DNA of 64,000 nt from positions 1-64,000 of the forward strand of contig JADJVI010000032.1 of NCBI GenBank assembly GCA_016710645.1, in the 5' to 3' direction. Each line of letters opens with the position of its first letter. Within the stretch, counting starts at the first letter, position 1. Made by a program: the position numbers and the translations under genes. The stretch comes from Actinomycetales bacterium. Its GTDB lineage: Bacteria; Actinomycetota; Actinomycetes; Actinomycetales; Dermatophilaceae. This document shows, in pieces, positions 52,467 through 60,561 of the stretch. The notes under the pieces were generated by a model. The model saw only the letters and a program-made list of their open reading frames with translations, made no database searches and was not told where the DNA came from.

Positions 52467-53483
52467 TCAGACGGTCAGGTGCGGGCGGATCGGCCGCTCG
52501 CCCTGGTCGAAGACCAACTCGGGACGACCCACGAGGAGCGGGTCGGGAGTGCCCACGATGGAGTAGTCCTTGTCGGGGTAGTCGACCCGAGACAGCAGGA
52601 CGCGCATGGCCTCCAGTCGAGCGCGCTTCTTGTCGTTGGACTTCACGACCGTCCAGGGAGCTTCCTTGGTGTCGGTGTAGAAGAACATCGCTTCCTTGGC
52701 CTGGGTGTAGGCGTCCCACTTGTCCAGGCTCGCCAGGTCGGTGGGCGAGAGCTTCCACTGGCGGACCGGGTCGATCTTGCGCCGCTCGAACCGCCGCAAC
52801 TGCTCGGCGCGACCGACCGAGAACCACAACTTGACCAGGGTCACGCCCGAGCCGATGAGCATCTTCTCGAAGGCCGGGCACTGCCGGAGGAACTCAAGGT
52901 ACTCACTCGGGGAGCAGAAGCCCATGACCCGCTCGACACCGGCGCGGTTGTACCAGGAGCGGTCCATGAGGACGATCTCACCGGCAGCCGGCATGTGCAC
53001 GACGTAGCGCTGGAAGTACCACTGGGTGACCTCGCGCTCGGTCGGCTTCTCCAGCGCGACCACCCGCGCTCCACGCGGGTTGAGGTGCTCCATGAACCGC
53101 TTGATCGCCCCACCCTTGCCGGCTGCGTCGCGGCCTTCGAAGACGACGACGACCTTGGAGCCGGACTCCTTGACGTACTTCTGCAGTTTGAGCAGCTCGA
53201 TCTGAAGCAACCGTTTGGTCGCTTCGTACTCGGCCAGCTTCATCTTCTTGGTGTAGGGGTAGTTCTGCTGCCACGCGATGGGGTCCGGGTCCAGCGGCTC
53301 GCCGGGCACGTAACGGATCTTGGCGTCATCGCCCTCCTGCTCGAGGAGCATGCGGTTGCGCAGCTGGTCGAGGGTCTCCGTCGAGGGCGTGAAGGTCGAG
53401 GTGGAGTAGACGAACGTGCCATCGTCATGGGCCTGACCGAGGGTCTCTGACGGCTTGGTGGGTGCCGAGTTCTGATCGGACAT
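52467..53483 (-). CDS. ppk2: Polyphosphate kinase 2
   Basis: PPK2 enzymes phosphorylate nucleotides with polyphosphate. The 338-residue protein has Walker A FEGRDAAGKGGAIKRF, Walker B and lid MDRSWYNRAGVERVMGFCS, and RKIDPVRQWKLSPTDLASL with WDAYTQAKEAMFFYTDT. Single domain and length match class I PPK2, which mainly converts NDP to NTP. ATG at 53483 (MSDQNSAPTKPSETLG) is used; the first 60 residues are poorly conserved. It lies directly upstream of the unknown membrane protein gene. Confidence 0.95.
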   Translation of the reverse strand: MSDQNSAPTKPSETLGQAHDDGTFVYSTSTFTPSTETLDQLRNRMLLEQEGDDAKIRYVPGEPLDPDPIAWQQNYPYTKKMKLAEYEATKRLLQIELLKLQKYVKESGSKVVVVFEGRDAAGKGGAIKRFMEHLNPRGARVVALEKPTEREVTQWYFQRYVVHMPAAGEIVLMDRSWYNRAGVERVMGFCSPSEYLEFLRQCPAFEKMLIGSGVTLVKLWFSVGRAEQLRRFERRKIDPVRQWKLSPTDLASLDKWDAYTQAKEAMFFYTDTKEAPWTVVKSNDKKRARLEAMRVLLSRVDYPDKDYSIVGTPDPLLVGRPELVFDQGERPIRPHLTV

Positions 53484-53568
53484 CGGTGGCCTTCCTCGCG
53501 TGGTCGATTGGGTCGATGCTAGGGGACAAGGAGTAGGTATTTGCCGTCGGGTCAGGTTGACTTGGCCC

Positions 53569-54000
53569 ATGATTCACGGCACATATGCCCCCAGTCCGAG
53601 CGGGTGGGTCCGCAACCAGGTCGAGGCGATCGAAGCGGCCGGCGACACGGCCGTCGTCGGCGTCGGCGGGGGTCGGGTCATCCTCATGACCATGGTCGGT
53701 CGCAGCTCGGGACTGGTGCGCAAGGTGCCGGTCATGCGAGTGGAAAACGACGGCCGGTATGCCGCCTTCGGCAGCCTTGGGGGCGCGCCCAAGGACCCCG
53801 CGTGGGTGGGCAATCTCCGCGCCAACCCGGACATCGAGGTCATGGACGGCACGGTCAGCGTGCCGATGCGGGCGCGGGAAGTCTTTGGTGAGGAGCGGCA
53901 GCTGTGGTGGGAACGGGGAGCCGCCGTCTTCCCCGACTACACGGCATACCAGGCTCGGACCACCCGGGTGATCCCGGTGTTCGTCCTCGAGCCCCGCTGA
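53569..54000 (+). CDS. DDN-type (F420-dependent) nitroreductase family protein
   Basis: A 143-residue split beta-barrel protein of the deazaflavin-dependent nitroreductase family, known from M. tuberculosis Ddn, which activates nitroimidazole prodrugs using F420H2. Typical parts are VILMTMVGRSSGLVRKVPVM, WVGNLRANPDIEVMDG and the end TRVIPVFVLEP. The start is ATG at 53569 (MIHGTYAPSPSGWV). The presence of such a gene suggests F420 use in this organism. The physiological substrate is unknown. Confidence 0.9.
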   Translation: MIHGTYAPSPSGWVRNQVEAIEAAGDTAVVGVGGGRVILMTMVGRSSGLVRKVPVMRVENDGRYAAFGSLGGAPKDPAWVGNLRANPDIEVMDGTVSVPMRAREVFGEERQLWWERGAAVFPDYTAYQARTTRVIPVFVLEPR

Positions 54001-54042
54001 CCGAAAACCGGCCCGCCTTCTCGTCCCCGGTGCGTCATAAAT

Positions 54043-54052
54043 GTGATATCAC
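54043..54052. promoter_or_regulatory. GTGATATCAC palindrome in an AT-rich promoter region, candidate operator
   Basis: A perfect 10-bp palindrome GTGATATCAC sits within AAATGTGATATCACTTAG, the most AT-rich stretch of this neighbourhood. It lies 38 bases before the SPFH gene start (54090). Half-sites repeat just after as GATGTCACAA. The neighbouring ribbon-helix-helix protein is a natural candidate to bind it. Confidence 0.6.
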
Positions 54053-54089
54053 TTAGATGTCACAAACCGTCGCCCGCAGGAGGCGCCCC

Positions 54090-55088
54090 ATGAACACCCC
54101 ACAGTCCATCCCCACCGACGCTGGCGACCCCAATCTCCAGCCCAGCCTGGACCCGGTCACGCTGCCGCCGGCCGGCACTCCGGTCGGACATGACGGCGCC
54201 CGGGTCGCCGTGACCGAACGTCCGGCCTTCGCCGTCGATGGCTTCCTTGCCCTGGCTCTCGGCCTGGCCCTCATCGCGTTCGCGGTGTGGCGGGTCATCA
54301 CCCTCGCGACGTCCGGCGTCGAGGCTCCCAGCGGCGGCGACATCGCCGCGATCATTGTCCCGTTCTTGCTCGCTACTTTGGTCTTCAGCGCTGTCGTTGT
54401 CGTCCAGCCTGGCCAGACCAAGGTCGTGCAGTTCTTCGGCCGCTACATCGGCACGGCCCGACGCACCGGGCTGCTCATGCTCGTGCCGCTGACCACCAAG
54501 AAGAAGGTCTCGGTCCGGGTCAACAACTTCGAGACCAACGCCCTCAAGGTCAACGACGCCGACGGCAACCCGGTCGAGATCGCCGCGATCGTCGTCTGGC
54601 AGGTCGCCGACACGGCGAAGGCATCCTTTGCCGTCGAGGCCTACCAAGACTTCGTCAAGGTGCAGTCCGAGGCCGCCCTGCGGCACGTGGCGACCAGCCA
54701 CCCCTATGACGACCCCGAGGGTCGGGGCGAGTCGCTGCGGGGTTCGACCGACGTCGTCTCCGGCGAGCTAGCCGTCGAGGTGGCCGCCCGCGTGCAGGTC
54801 GCCGGCGTCGAGATCATCGAGGTGCGGATCAGCCATCTGGCCTATGCCCCGGAGATCGCCCAGGCGATGCTGCAGCGTCAACAGGCCTCGGCGATCATCG
54901 CCGCTCGCTCCAAGATCGTCGACGGCGCGGTCGGCATGGTCGAGATGGCGCTCTCGCGCTTGGAGGACGACGACGTGGTCATCCTCGACGACGAGCGCAA
55001 GGCGGCCATGGTGTCCAACCTGCTCGTCGTGCTCTGCAGCGAGGCCAAGGCGTCCCCCATCGTCAACGCCGGCAGCCTCTACCACTGA
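54090..55088 (+). CDS. SPFH/band 7 domain protein
   Basis: A 332-residue membrane protein. Two N-terminal membrane segments (FLALALGLALIAFAVWRVI and IAAIIVPFLLATLVFSAVV, residues 50-105) are followed by the SPFH domain starting QPGQTKVVQFFGRYIGTAR and NFETNALKVNDADGNPVEI, then coiled-coil-prone LAYAPEIAQAMLQRQQA. SPFH proteins organise membrane microdomains and proteases. I chose ATG at 54090, with AGGAGG 8 bases upstream; ATG at 54057 would add 11 residues and lies in the putative operator region. A ribbon-helix-helix gene follows after 7 bases. This pair recurs in actinobacteria. Confidence 0.9.
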   Translation: MNTPQSIPTDAGDPNLQPSLDPVTLPPAGTPVGHDGARVAVTERPAFAVDGFLALALGLALIAFAVWRVITLATSGVEAPSGGDIAAIIVPFLLATLVFSAVVVVQPGQTKVVQFFGRYIGTARRTGLLMLVPLTTKKKVSVRVNNFETNALKVNDADGNPVEIAAIVVWQVADTAKASFAVEAYQDFVKVQSEAALRHVATSHPYDDPEGRGESLRGSTDVVSGELAVEVAARVQVAGVEIIEVRISHLAYAPEIAQAMLQRQQASAIIAARSKIVDGAVGMVEMALSRLEDDDVVILDDERKAAMVSNLLVVLCSEAKASPIVNAGSLYH

Positions 55089-55095
55089 TGCCGTC

Positions 55096-55362
55096 GTGAC
55101 GGATCCCGCTACCCAGCCCTCCCTGCCGACCTCGGGGCGCCCTCGCCGCGAGCGGCGGGCGGTCCTGGTGCGCCTGGACCCAGCCGTTCACGAGGCCCTC
55201 GTCCGCTGGGCGGATGACGAATTGCGCAGTCTCAACGCCCAATTGGAGATCATCGTCCGCCAGGCGCTGCTCCAGGAGGGGCGTATGCCGGGCCACTCCG
55301 GGCCGCTCCCCCGGCGTGGTCGACCGCCCAAAGCCGCAGCGGGCGAGAGCTCATCGCACTGA
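55096..55362 (+). CDS. Ribbon-helix-helix (Arc/CopG-like) DNA-binding protein
   Basis: An 88-residue protein from GTG at 55096 (VTDPATQPSLPTSGRPRR). Residues 18-60 have the RHH pattern: the DNA-contact strand RRAVLVRLDPAVHEAL and helices WADDELRSLNAQLEIIVRQALLQEG. The N-terminal and C-terminal ends are basic and Pro-rich (GPLPRRGRPPK). It forms an operon with the SPFH gene and may autoregulate through the palindrome at 54043. Toxin-antitoxin function is possible in principle, but no toxin partner is present. Confidence 0.8.
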   Translation: MTDPATQPSLPTSGRPRRERRAVLVRLDPAVHEALVRWADDELRSLNAQLEIIVRQALLQEGRMPGHSGPLPRRGRPPKAAAGESSSH

Positions 55363-55401
55363 ACGTCACCGACAGCAGAGCGTGAGCCCGAGGGAAGGTC
55401 A

Positions 55402-55430
55402 GAGGGGCCGGTCCAGCGGACCGGCCCCTC
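55402..55430. terminator. Bidirectional hairpin terminator after the SPFH/RHH operon
   Basis: GAGGGGCCGGTCC (55402-55414) and GGACCGGCCCCTC (55418-55430) make a perfect 13-bp stem with a 3-nt loop, followed on the plus strand by CTGCTG. It lies between the convergent RHH gene (ends 55362) and the minus-strand membrane protein gene (ends 55458). Confidence 0.85.
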
Positions 55431-55457
55431 CTGCTGTGCGCTATCGCATCGAACGGA

Positions 55458-56048
55458 TCACCCGACCGACACGGACTCTCGCGTCGAGGGCTGCGCCGGC
55501 GCAGGCTGTCCGGCGGCGTGACGCAAGCCGAGCAGACCGAGGATGAGCATGAGCGCTGCACCCGCGAAGGAGGCGATGGCGGCATACCCGGCGATCTTGC
55601 CCATCGTGCCGAAGGCGTACGCGTTGAGCAGTAGACCGCGCAGGGTCGATCCCATGAATTGGCTCATGCGCAGCTCGCCGAGCTTGGCGACCTGGTCCTG
55701 GTCGGCGCCCGGGGTGGCCTTGAGCTTGTTGTACTCCGAAGACACTTCGGCGTAGGTCTTGCCGGCAGCCGCCTTGTCCATGTGCACGAGGATGTAGTGG
55801 TCGGCGTAGGCCTTGGCCTGGTCGCCGTTCTCCATCTTCTGGCCGGCGAACTCGGCGAGGTAGGGCTTGATGAGCGGGTCCTCGATGGCCGCACCCGCCG
55901 GCATGGTGATCTTCTGCTCGAGCAACTGGCTGCGGACATTGTCGGCGACGAAGTTGCTGGCCCAGGTGAGCAGGCCGCCCGCGACCAGCAGCACCATCGC
56001 CATGATGAGGCCGGTCCAGGAGATGAGCTTGTCGAGTACCTTGCGCAT
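55458..56048 (-). CDS. Membrane protein of unknown function with N- and C-terminal helices
   Basis: A 196-residue protein with one membrane helix at residues 10-32 (LISWTGLIMAMVLLVAGGLL) and another near 150-175 (YAAIASFAGAALMLILGLL). The 115-residue region between them is polar and contains LLEQKITMPAGAAIEDPLIK and YILVHMDKAAAGKTYAEVS, probably outside the membrane. I recognise similar hypothetical proteins in actinobacteria only by this layout. The start is ATG at 56048. The 205 bases upstream to the GcvT-type gene hold no obvious gene. Confidence 0.75.
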   Translation of the reverse strand: MRKVLDKLISWTGLIMAMVLLVAGGLLTWASNFVADNVRSQLLEQKITMPAGAAIEDPLIKPYLAEFAGQKMENGDQAKAYADHYILVHMDKAAAGKTYAEVSSEYNKLKATPGADQDQVAKLGELRMSQFMGSTLRGLLLNAYAFGTMGKIAGYAAIASFAGAALMLILGLLGLRHAAGQPAPAQPSTRESVSVG

Positions 56049-56253
56049 GGTGACACCCTTCGACTCTCGTTGTGGGAGAGCACAATTGCTGATGTTGATG
56101 ACTCAACCATGCGCCAGCTGTGAACCGTCGCGCCGGGGCCGAAGGTCCCCCAAGACACGAGGCATGGGTCACATCACGCCCTGAGGGCAGCCGTCAAGGT
56201 GTAGGCGCGCGGCCGCGCGCAAAGCCTGCTGCCGAGGGCAGTAGCGTGACGCC

Positions 56254-58734
56254 ATGGCTGTGACACTTCCGGACCGGGCCCGCATCGTCGTCATCGGCGG
56301 TGGTGTCATCGGCACCTCGATCGCCTACCACCTGGCTCTTGCGGGCGAGTCGGATGTCGTTGTGCTGGAACGAGATCGACTGACCAGTGGGACCACGTGG
56401 CATGCCGCGGGGCTGATGACGACCTTTGGTTCGCTCTCGCACACCTCCACCGAGATGCGCCTCTACAGCCGGGACCTCTACGCCCAGCTGGAGGCAGAGA
56501 CCGGACAGTCGACCGGGTTCCGCCCGGTGGGGCTCATCGAGGCCGCGGCGGACGTCGAGCGGCTCGAGGAATACCGTCGAGTCGCCGCCTTCCAGGGCGC
56601 CCTCGGTCTGGAAGTCCACGAGATCTCCCCCGCCGAGATGGCCCAGCGATTCCCCTTCGCCAGCACGGAGGACCTCCTGGCGGGCTTCTGGGTGCCCGGC
56701 GACGGTCGAGTCAACCCGGTGGACCTCACCATGTCCCTCGCCAAAGGCGCCCGCCAGCGCGGGGTCCGAGTCATCGAGGGCGTCACCGTGACGGACGTGC
56801 GGATCCAGCGCGGCGTGGTGACGGGCGTTGACACCGACCACGGGCCGATCGAGTGCGAGCAGGTCGTCAACGCGGCCGGCATGTGGGCCCGCGAACTCGC
56901 TGCCCAGAGCGGTCTGGTCGTCCCCAACCAGGCCGCCGAGCACTACTACCTCATCACCGAGGCCATCGAGGGGGTCACCTCCGACCTGCCGGTGTTTGAG
57001 GATCCCTCCTCCTACGGCTACTACCGCGAAGAGGGCGGCGGCCTCATGGTCGGCCTCTTCGAGCCGGTCGCCGGTCCCTGGCGCGTGGACGGCATACCGG
57101 CGCAGTTCTCGTTCGGGACGCTGCCCCCCGACTGGGAGCGGATGACCCCGTTCCTGGAGCGGGCGATGGCGCGTGTGCCGATCACCGAGACCGCGGGCAT
57201 CCGCACCTTCTTCTGCGGTCCCGAGTCGTTCACGCCCGATCTCGCCCCCGTCGTCGGACCGGCACCCGGCCTGCGCGGCTACTTCGTCTGCGCGGGGCTC
57301 AACTCAATCGGCATCCTCTCCGCCGGCGGGCTCGGGCGCATCGTCGCCCATTGGCTGACGAGCGGCCGGCCCGATGTCGACGTCACCGGGTTCAGCGCCG
57401 ACCGTTTCCACGACTACCACCTCACGCCCACCTTCCGTCGCCAGCGCACCACCGAGGTCCTCGGCACGGTGTATGCCGCGCACCCGCCGGGGTTCGCCCT
57501 CACCAGCGCCCGAGGTGCACGCCGCTCCCCCGTCCACGACCGGCTAGCCGCCGCTGGCGCGTTCTTCAAGGACGTGTCCGGGTGGGAATCGCCCGACTGG
57601 TATGCCGGCCCCGGCGCCACTCCCAGCGCGGCCGCGAGCTGGTCCCGGGCCCCGTGGTGGGAGCACTGGGAGGCCGAACATCGCGCTGTCCGTGAGGGGG
57701 TCGGCCTGCTGGATATGTCGTTCATGGCCAAATTCCTCGTCCAGGGCCCCGATGCCGGCCGCCTGCTGTCGTGGCTGTCGACTGCTGAGGTCGACGGGCC
57801 GACCGGGCGGATCACCTACACCCAGTGGCTGGGCGGCGACGGTGGGTTGGAGGCCGACCTCACCGTGACCAAGCTGGCCGACGAGCGCTTCCTCGTGGTG
57901 GCCTCGGATACCGCCCATGGCCACGTCCGAGGACTGCTCGACAGCGAGATCACTTTCGGCGCCCCAGCCGACGGGCAGGGCGCCCGGTGGCGGGCGACGA
58001 GCACCGACGTCACCGGTGCCTATGCGATGTTCTCGCTGCAGGGCCCGCGTTCCAGAGACGTGCTCTCGGCCGCCACTCACGCAAAGGTCGACGGGGAGTC
58101 GCTCGGGTTCCGGGACGTGGTGCCCGTCGACCTGGGACTCGCGACCGGTTGGTGTGCCCGGATCACCTATGTCGGCGAGTTGGGCTACGAGCTCTACGTC
58201 CCCACCGAGATGGCCGTGCAGGCCTGGGACCACCTGACTGCGGCCGGCGAGTCGGCCGGGCTGCGATTGGTGGGCCTCAAGGCCCTCGGCAGCCTGCGCC
58301 TGGAGAAGGCCTACCGTGACTACGGGCACGACATCGACAACACCGACGTCCTGCTCCAGGTCGGCCTCGGGTTCACGGCGGCGATGGACAAACCGGGAGG
58401 CTTCCGCGGCCGGGAGGCGGTGCTGGCAGCCCGGGCGAACGGCATACCGGTCTCTCGATTGGTGCAGGTGGTGGTGACCGACCCCGAGGCGGTTCTGCAC
58501 CACGGGGAGCTGCTGTTGCGCGACGGCAAGATCGTCGGCGATGTGCGCTCGGGATCCTATGGATGGACCCTCGGCGGTGCCGTCGGGCTCGGGATGGTCG
58601 GCTGCGAAGCCGGGGTCACCCCGGGATGGCTCGCGGAAGGTGAGTGGAGCGTGCAGATCGGCACCCGCCGGTATGCCGTGCAGGTCACCTTGCGCCCGCT
58701 GTACGACCCGACGGGGGCGCGGATCAGCGGGTGA
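56254..58734 (+). CDS. FAD oxidoreductase fused to GcvT domain (dimethylglycine/sarcosine dehydrogenase-like)
   Basis: An 826-residue fusion. The N-terminal FAD domain starts ARIVVIGGGVIGTSIAYHLA (GGGxxG dinucleotide loop) followed by VVLERDRLTSGTTWHAAGL, the TWHAAG motif of the dimethylglycine/sarcosine group, where His holds covalent FAD. The GcvT/folate domain begins near residue 430 (FKDVSGWESPDWYAG) with GLLDMSFMAKFLVQGPDA and ends with GCV_T C-domain SRLVQVVVTDPEAVL. Such enzymes strip N-methyl groups and pass the carbon to tetrahydrofolate. The substrate (dimethylglycine, sarcosine or another N-methyl compound) cannot be decided here. It faces the transporter cluster convergently. Confidence 0.92.
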   Translation: MAVTLPDRARIVVIGGGVIGTSIAYHLALAGESDVVVLERDRLTSGTTWHAAGLMTTFGSLSHTSTEMRLYSRDLYAQLEAETGQSTGFRPVGLIEAAADVERLEEYRRVAAFQGALGLEVHEISPAEMAQRFPFASTEDLLAGFWVPGDGRVNPVDLTMSLAKGARQRGVRVIEGVTVTDVRIQRGVVTGVDTDHGPIECEQVVNAAGMWARELAAQSGLVVPNQAAEHYYLITEAIEGVTSDLPVFEDPSSYGYYREEGGGLMVGLFEPVAGPWRVDGIPAQFSFGTLPPDWERMTPFLERAMARVPITETAGIRTFFCGPESFTPDLAPVVGPAPGLRGYFVCAGLNSIGILSAGGLGRIVAHWLTSGRPDVDVTGFSADRFHDYHLTPTFRRQRTTEVLGTVYAAHPPGFALTSARGARRSPVHDRLAAAGAFFKDVSGWESPDWYAGPGATPSAAASWSRAPWWEHWEAEHRAVREGVGLLDMSFMAKFLVQGPDAGRLLSWLSTAEVDGPTGRITYTQWLGGDGGLEADLTVTKLADERFLVVASDTAHGHVRGLLDSEITFGAPADGQGARWRATSTDVTGAYAMFSLQGPRSRDVLSAATHAKVDGESLGFRDVVPVDLGLATGWCARITYVGELGYELYVPTEMAVQAWDHLTAAGESAGLRLVGLKALGSLRLEKAYRDYGHDIDNTDVLLQVGLGFTAAMDKPGGFRGREAVLAARANGIPVSRLVQVVVTDPEAVLHHGELLLRDGKIVGDVRSGSYGWTLGGAVGLGMVGCEAGVTPGWLAEGEWSVQIGTRRYAVQVTLRPLYDPTGARISG

Positions 58735-58747
58735 TCCACGCCCCCGT
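58711..58747. terminator. Hairpin terminator between convergent GcvT-type and MBL-fold genes
   Basis: ACGGGGGCG (58711-58719) pairs with CGCCCCCGT (58739-58747), and an inner GGATCA/TGATCC pair extends the stem, with loop GCGGG. The plus-strand stop codon (58732-58734) is in the hairpin. It probably serves both convergent genes, the other ending at 58783. Confidence 0.8.
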
Positions 58748-58782
58748 CGTGGGGTGCTGTCGGGAGCCGACTGGGCCGAAGT

Positions 58783-59742
58783 TCAGCCCTGTAGTTGGGC
58801 CCAGATCTCGCGGTCGCGTTCGGCGGTCCAGATTGTCGGTCGCTCGACGCCCTGCAGCTCTTCCCAGGTGCGGGCCACGTCGAAGGGCAGGGTGTGCTCG
58901 AAGATCGGCCAGTGCCCGTAGGTCGGGGAAAGCGCCGCGTGGCAGGCGTCGAAGGCGTCCTTGAGCGTGCCGCCAGCGGCTTGGGTTGCCCGGACGTTGT
59001 CAATGATCGCGGTGATGAAGCCCCGCGACTGCTCGATCGCCGCGTGGACGGCCTCCTTGCCGCGCGGGATCTCGCCCCGGCCACCGACGATCATCTCGGC
59101 ATCCATCGCCTTGACCGCGTCGAGGGTCGTCGAGGACCACTCTTGGTGGAAGGCGTCGCCGGTGTAGAGCGCTGCCTTGGCCTCGACCAGGTCACCGGCG
59201 AACATGATCCGGTGCTTGGGCAACCAGGCCACGATGTCTCCTTCGGTGTGGCCTCGGCCGAGGTACTGCAGGACGAGGTCTCCCCGGTCGCCGCCGAGCG
59301 GGATGGTCATCCGGTCGGAGAACGTGAGGGTCGGCCAGGTGAGTCCCGGAATGCCGTCCGGCTCCTTGAACAGGCGCGGCATACGGCCGTATTCGCTAGC
59401 CCAGTCCTGCATCCCGCGCTCCTGGATGAGGAATTGGGTGCGCTCGTGGGCGATGATCTCGTCGGCCTCGAAGGCGCTCGCGCCGAGCACGCGCACCGCG
59501 TGATAGTGCGAGAGCACGAGGTAGCGCACCGGCTTGTCGGTGTGCTCGCGCAGCTTGACCAGCCAGTCCCGGGCGGCCGCGGGGGTCGCCCGGGCTTCGA
59601 ACGCCACGAGGAAGTCCTCCCCTTCGATCGCCCCGACGTTGGGGTCACCCTCTGCGGTGAGGGCGTAGACACCATCGGCGAGCACCTCGAGGGTCTCGGT
59701 CTTGGCGGCCAGATCGGTCGAGGAGGCGAACGGCTTGCTCAT
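58783..59742 (-). CDS. MBL-fold metallohydrolase-like protein with a changed metal motif
   Basis: A 319-residue metallo-beta-lactamase fold protein. The first metal motif reads SHYHAVRVLGAS, so the usual HxHxDH has lost its last Asp-His (HYHAVR); later motifs are present: GRGHTEGDIVAWL (His) and MFAGDLVEAKAAL (Asp). GPTYGHWPIFEH-type sequence near the end is typical of a class seen near oxidative and sulfur pathways. The missing pair may leave one metal site weakened or the protein non-hydrolytic. It lies 27 bases below the livF stop and is probably in the transporter operon. Function unknown. Confidence 0.88.
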   Translation of the reverse strand: MSKPFASSTDLAAKTETLEVLADGVYALTAEGDPNVGAIEGEDFLVAFEARATPAAARDWLVKLREHTDKPVRYLVLSHYHAVRVLGASAFEADEIIAHERTQFLIQERGMQDWASEYGRMPRLFKEPDGIPGLTWPTLTFSDRMTIPLGGDRGDLVLQYLGRGHTEGDIVAWLPKHRIMFAGDLVEAKAALYTGDAFHQEWSSTTLDAVKAMDAEMIVGGRGEIPRGKEAVHAAIEQSRGFITAIIDNVRATQAAGGTLKDAFDACHAALSPTYGHWPIFEHTLPFDVARTWEELQGVERPTIWTAERDREIWAQLQG

Positions 59743-59769
59743 GAGGAGGACTTCCTTCGTGTGTCGTGA

Positions 59770-60561
59770 CTAACTGCCGGCAGCCGTCCCCGCCTTGGGC
59801 GTGACGGGGGCCGCCACACCGCTGGACGAGGTGGACGACCCACCGAGGTATGCCGCGCGGACGCGTTCGTCCGACGCGAGATCGGCCGGGGTGCCCTCGG
59901 CGACGACCCGACCACGGTCCATAACCATGACCCGGTCGGCGACCTTGAACGCGGCCCGGACGTTCTGCTCGACGAGCAGGACGGCGAGGCCCTTGTCCCG
60001 CAGAATGCCCAGGGCGGTCATGATCTCGCCGACGACCTTGGGGGCCAGCCCCAGGCTGGGCTCGTCGAGGATGATGACCGACGGGTCGGACATCAACGCG
60101 CGGGCCATGGCCAGCATCTGCTGCTCGCCACCGGACAACGCACCGGCCGCGAGGAGGATCCGGTCGTTGAGGCGTGGGAAGAGCGCCAGCGCCTCGGCCC
60201 GCCGTTCGGCGAAGCCGCCTTCCTTACGCCGCACGTAGCCACCGAGGACGAGGTTGTCCTCGACCGTGAGGGTCGGGAAGACCAGCCGGTTCTCGGGGAC
60301 GTGCGCGAGTCCGAGGGACGCGATCTTCTCCGCACCGTACGACGTGATGTCGGTGCCGCCGAGCTTGACCGTGCCCTTGGCCGGCTTGAGCAGCCCGGAG
60401 ACCGAGCGCAACACCGAGGTCTTGCCGGCGCCGTTGGCGCCGACGAGGGCGAGGACCTCCCCGGGAGCGACCGCGAGGTCGATCCCGTGGAGCACCTGCA
60501 AGCGGTCGTATGCCGCGTGCAGCCCGGTGACGGTGAGGCCCGCAGGGGGTCGCGCGGTCAT
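59770..60561 (-). CDS. livF: Branched-chain amino acid ABC transporter ATPase (LivF type)
   Basis: A 263-residue ABC ATPase of the LivF kind. Walker A is LVGANGAGKTSVLRS, ABC signature LSGGEQQMLAMARAL, Walker B DPSVIILDEPSLGLAPKVV, with the H-loop region LLVEQNVRAAF. LivF pairs with LivG to drive HAAT family uptake. The start overlaps the livMG stop (60558-60561). The C-terminus is a Ser/Val-rich tail. The substrate is inferred only from family; nearby GcvT-type demethylase raises the option of a methylated amine. Confidence 0.93.
   Translation of the reverse strand: MTARPPAGLTVTGLHAAYDRLQVLHGIDLAVAPGEVLALVGANGAGKTSVLRSVSGLLKPAKGTVKLGGTDITSYGAEKIASLGLAHVPENRLVFPTLTVEDNLVLGGYVRRKEGGFAERRAEALALFPRLNDRILLAAGALSGGEQQMLAMARALMSDPSVIILDEPSLGLAPKVVGEIMTALGILRDKGLAVLLVEQNVRAAFKVADRVMVMDRGRVVAEGTPADLASDERVRAAYLGGSSTSSSGVAAPVTPKAGTAAGS

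Noticed and set aside
54057..54089. Earlier ATG for the SPFH gene
   Set aside because: It lacks a ribosome site and abuts the palindrome; the ATG at 54090 has AGGAGG at good distance.
55096..55362. Toxin-antitoxin module at the ribbon-helix-helix gene
   Set aside because: The partner gene is a full-length SPFH protein and no small toxin is next to it.
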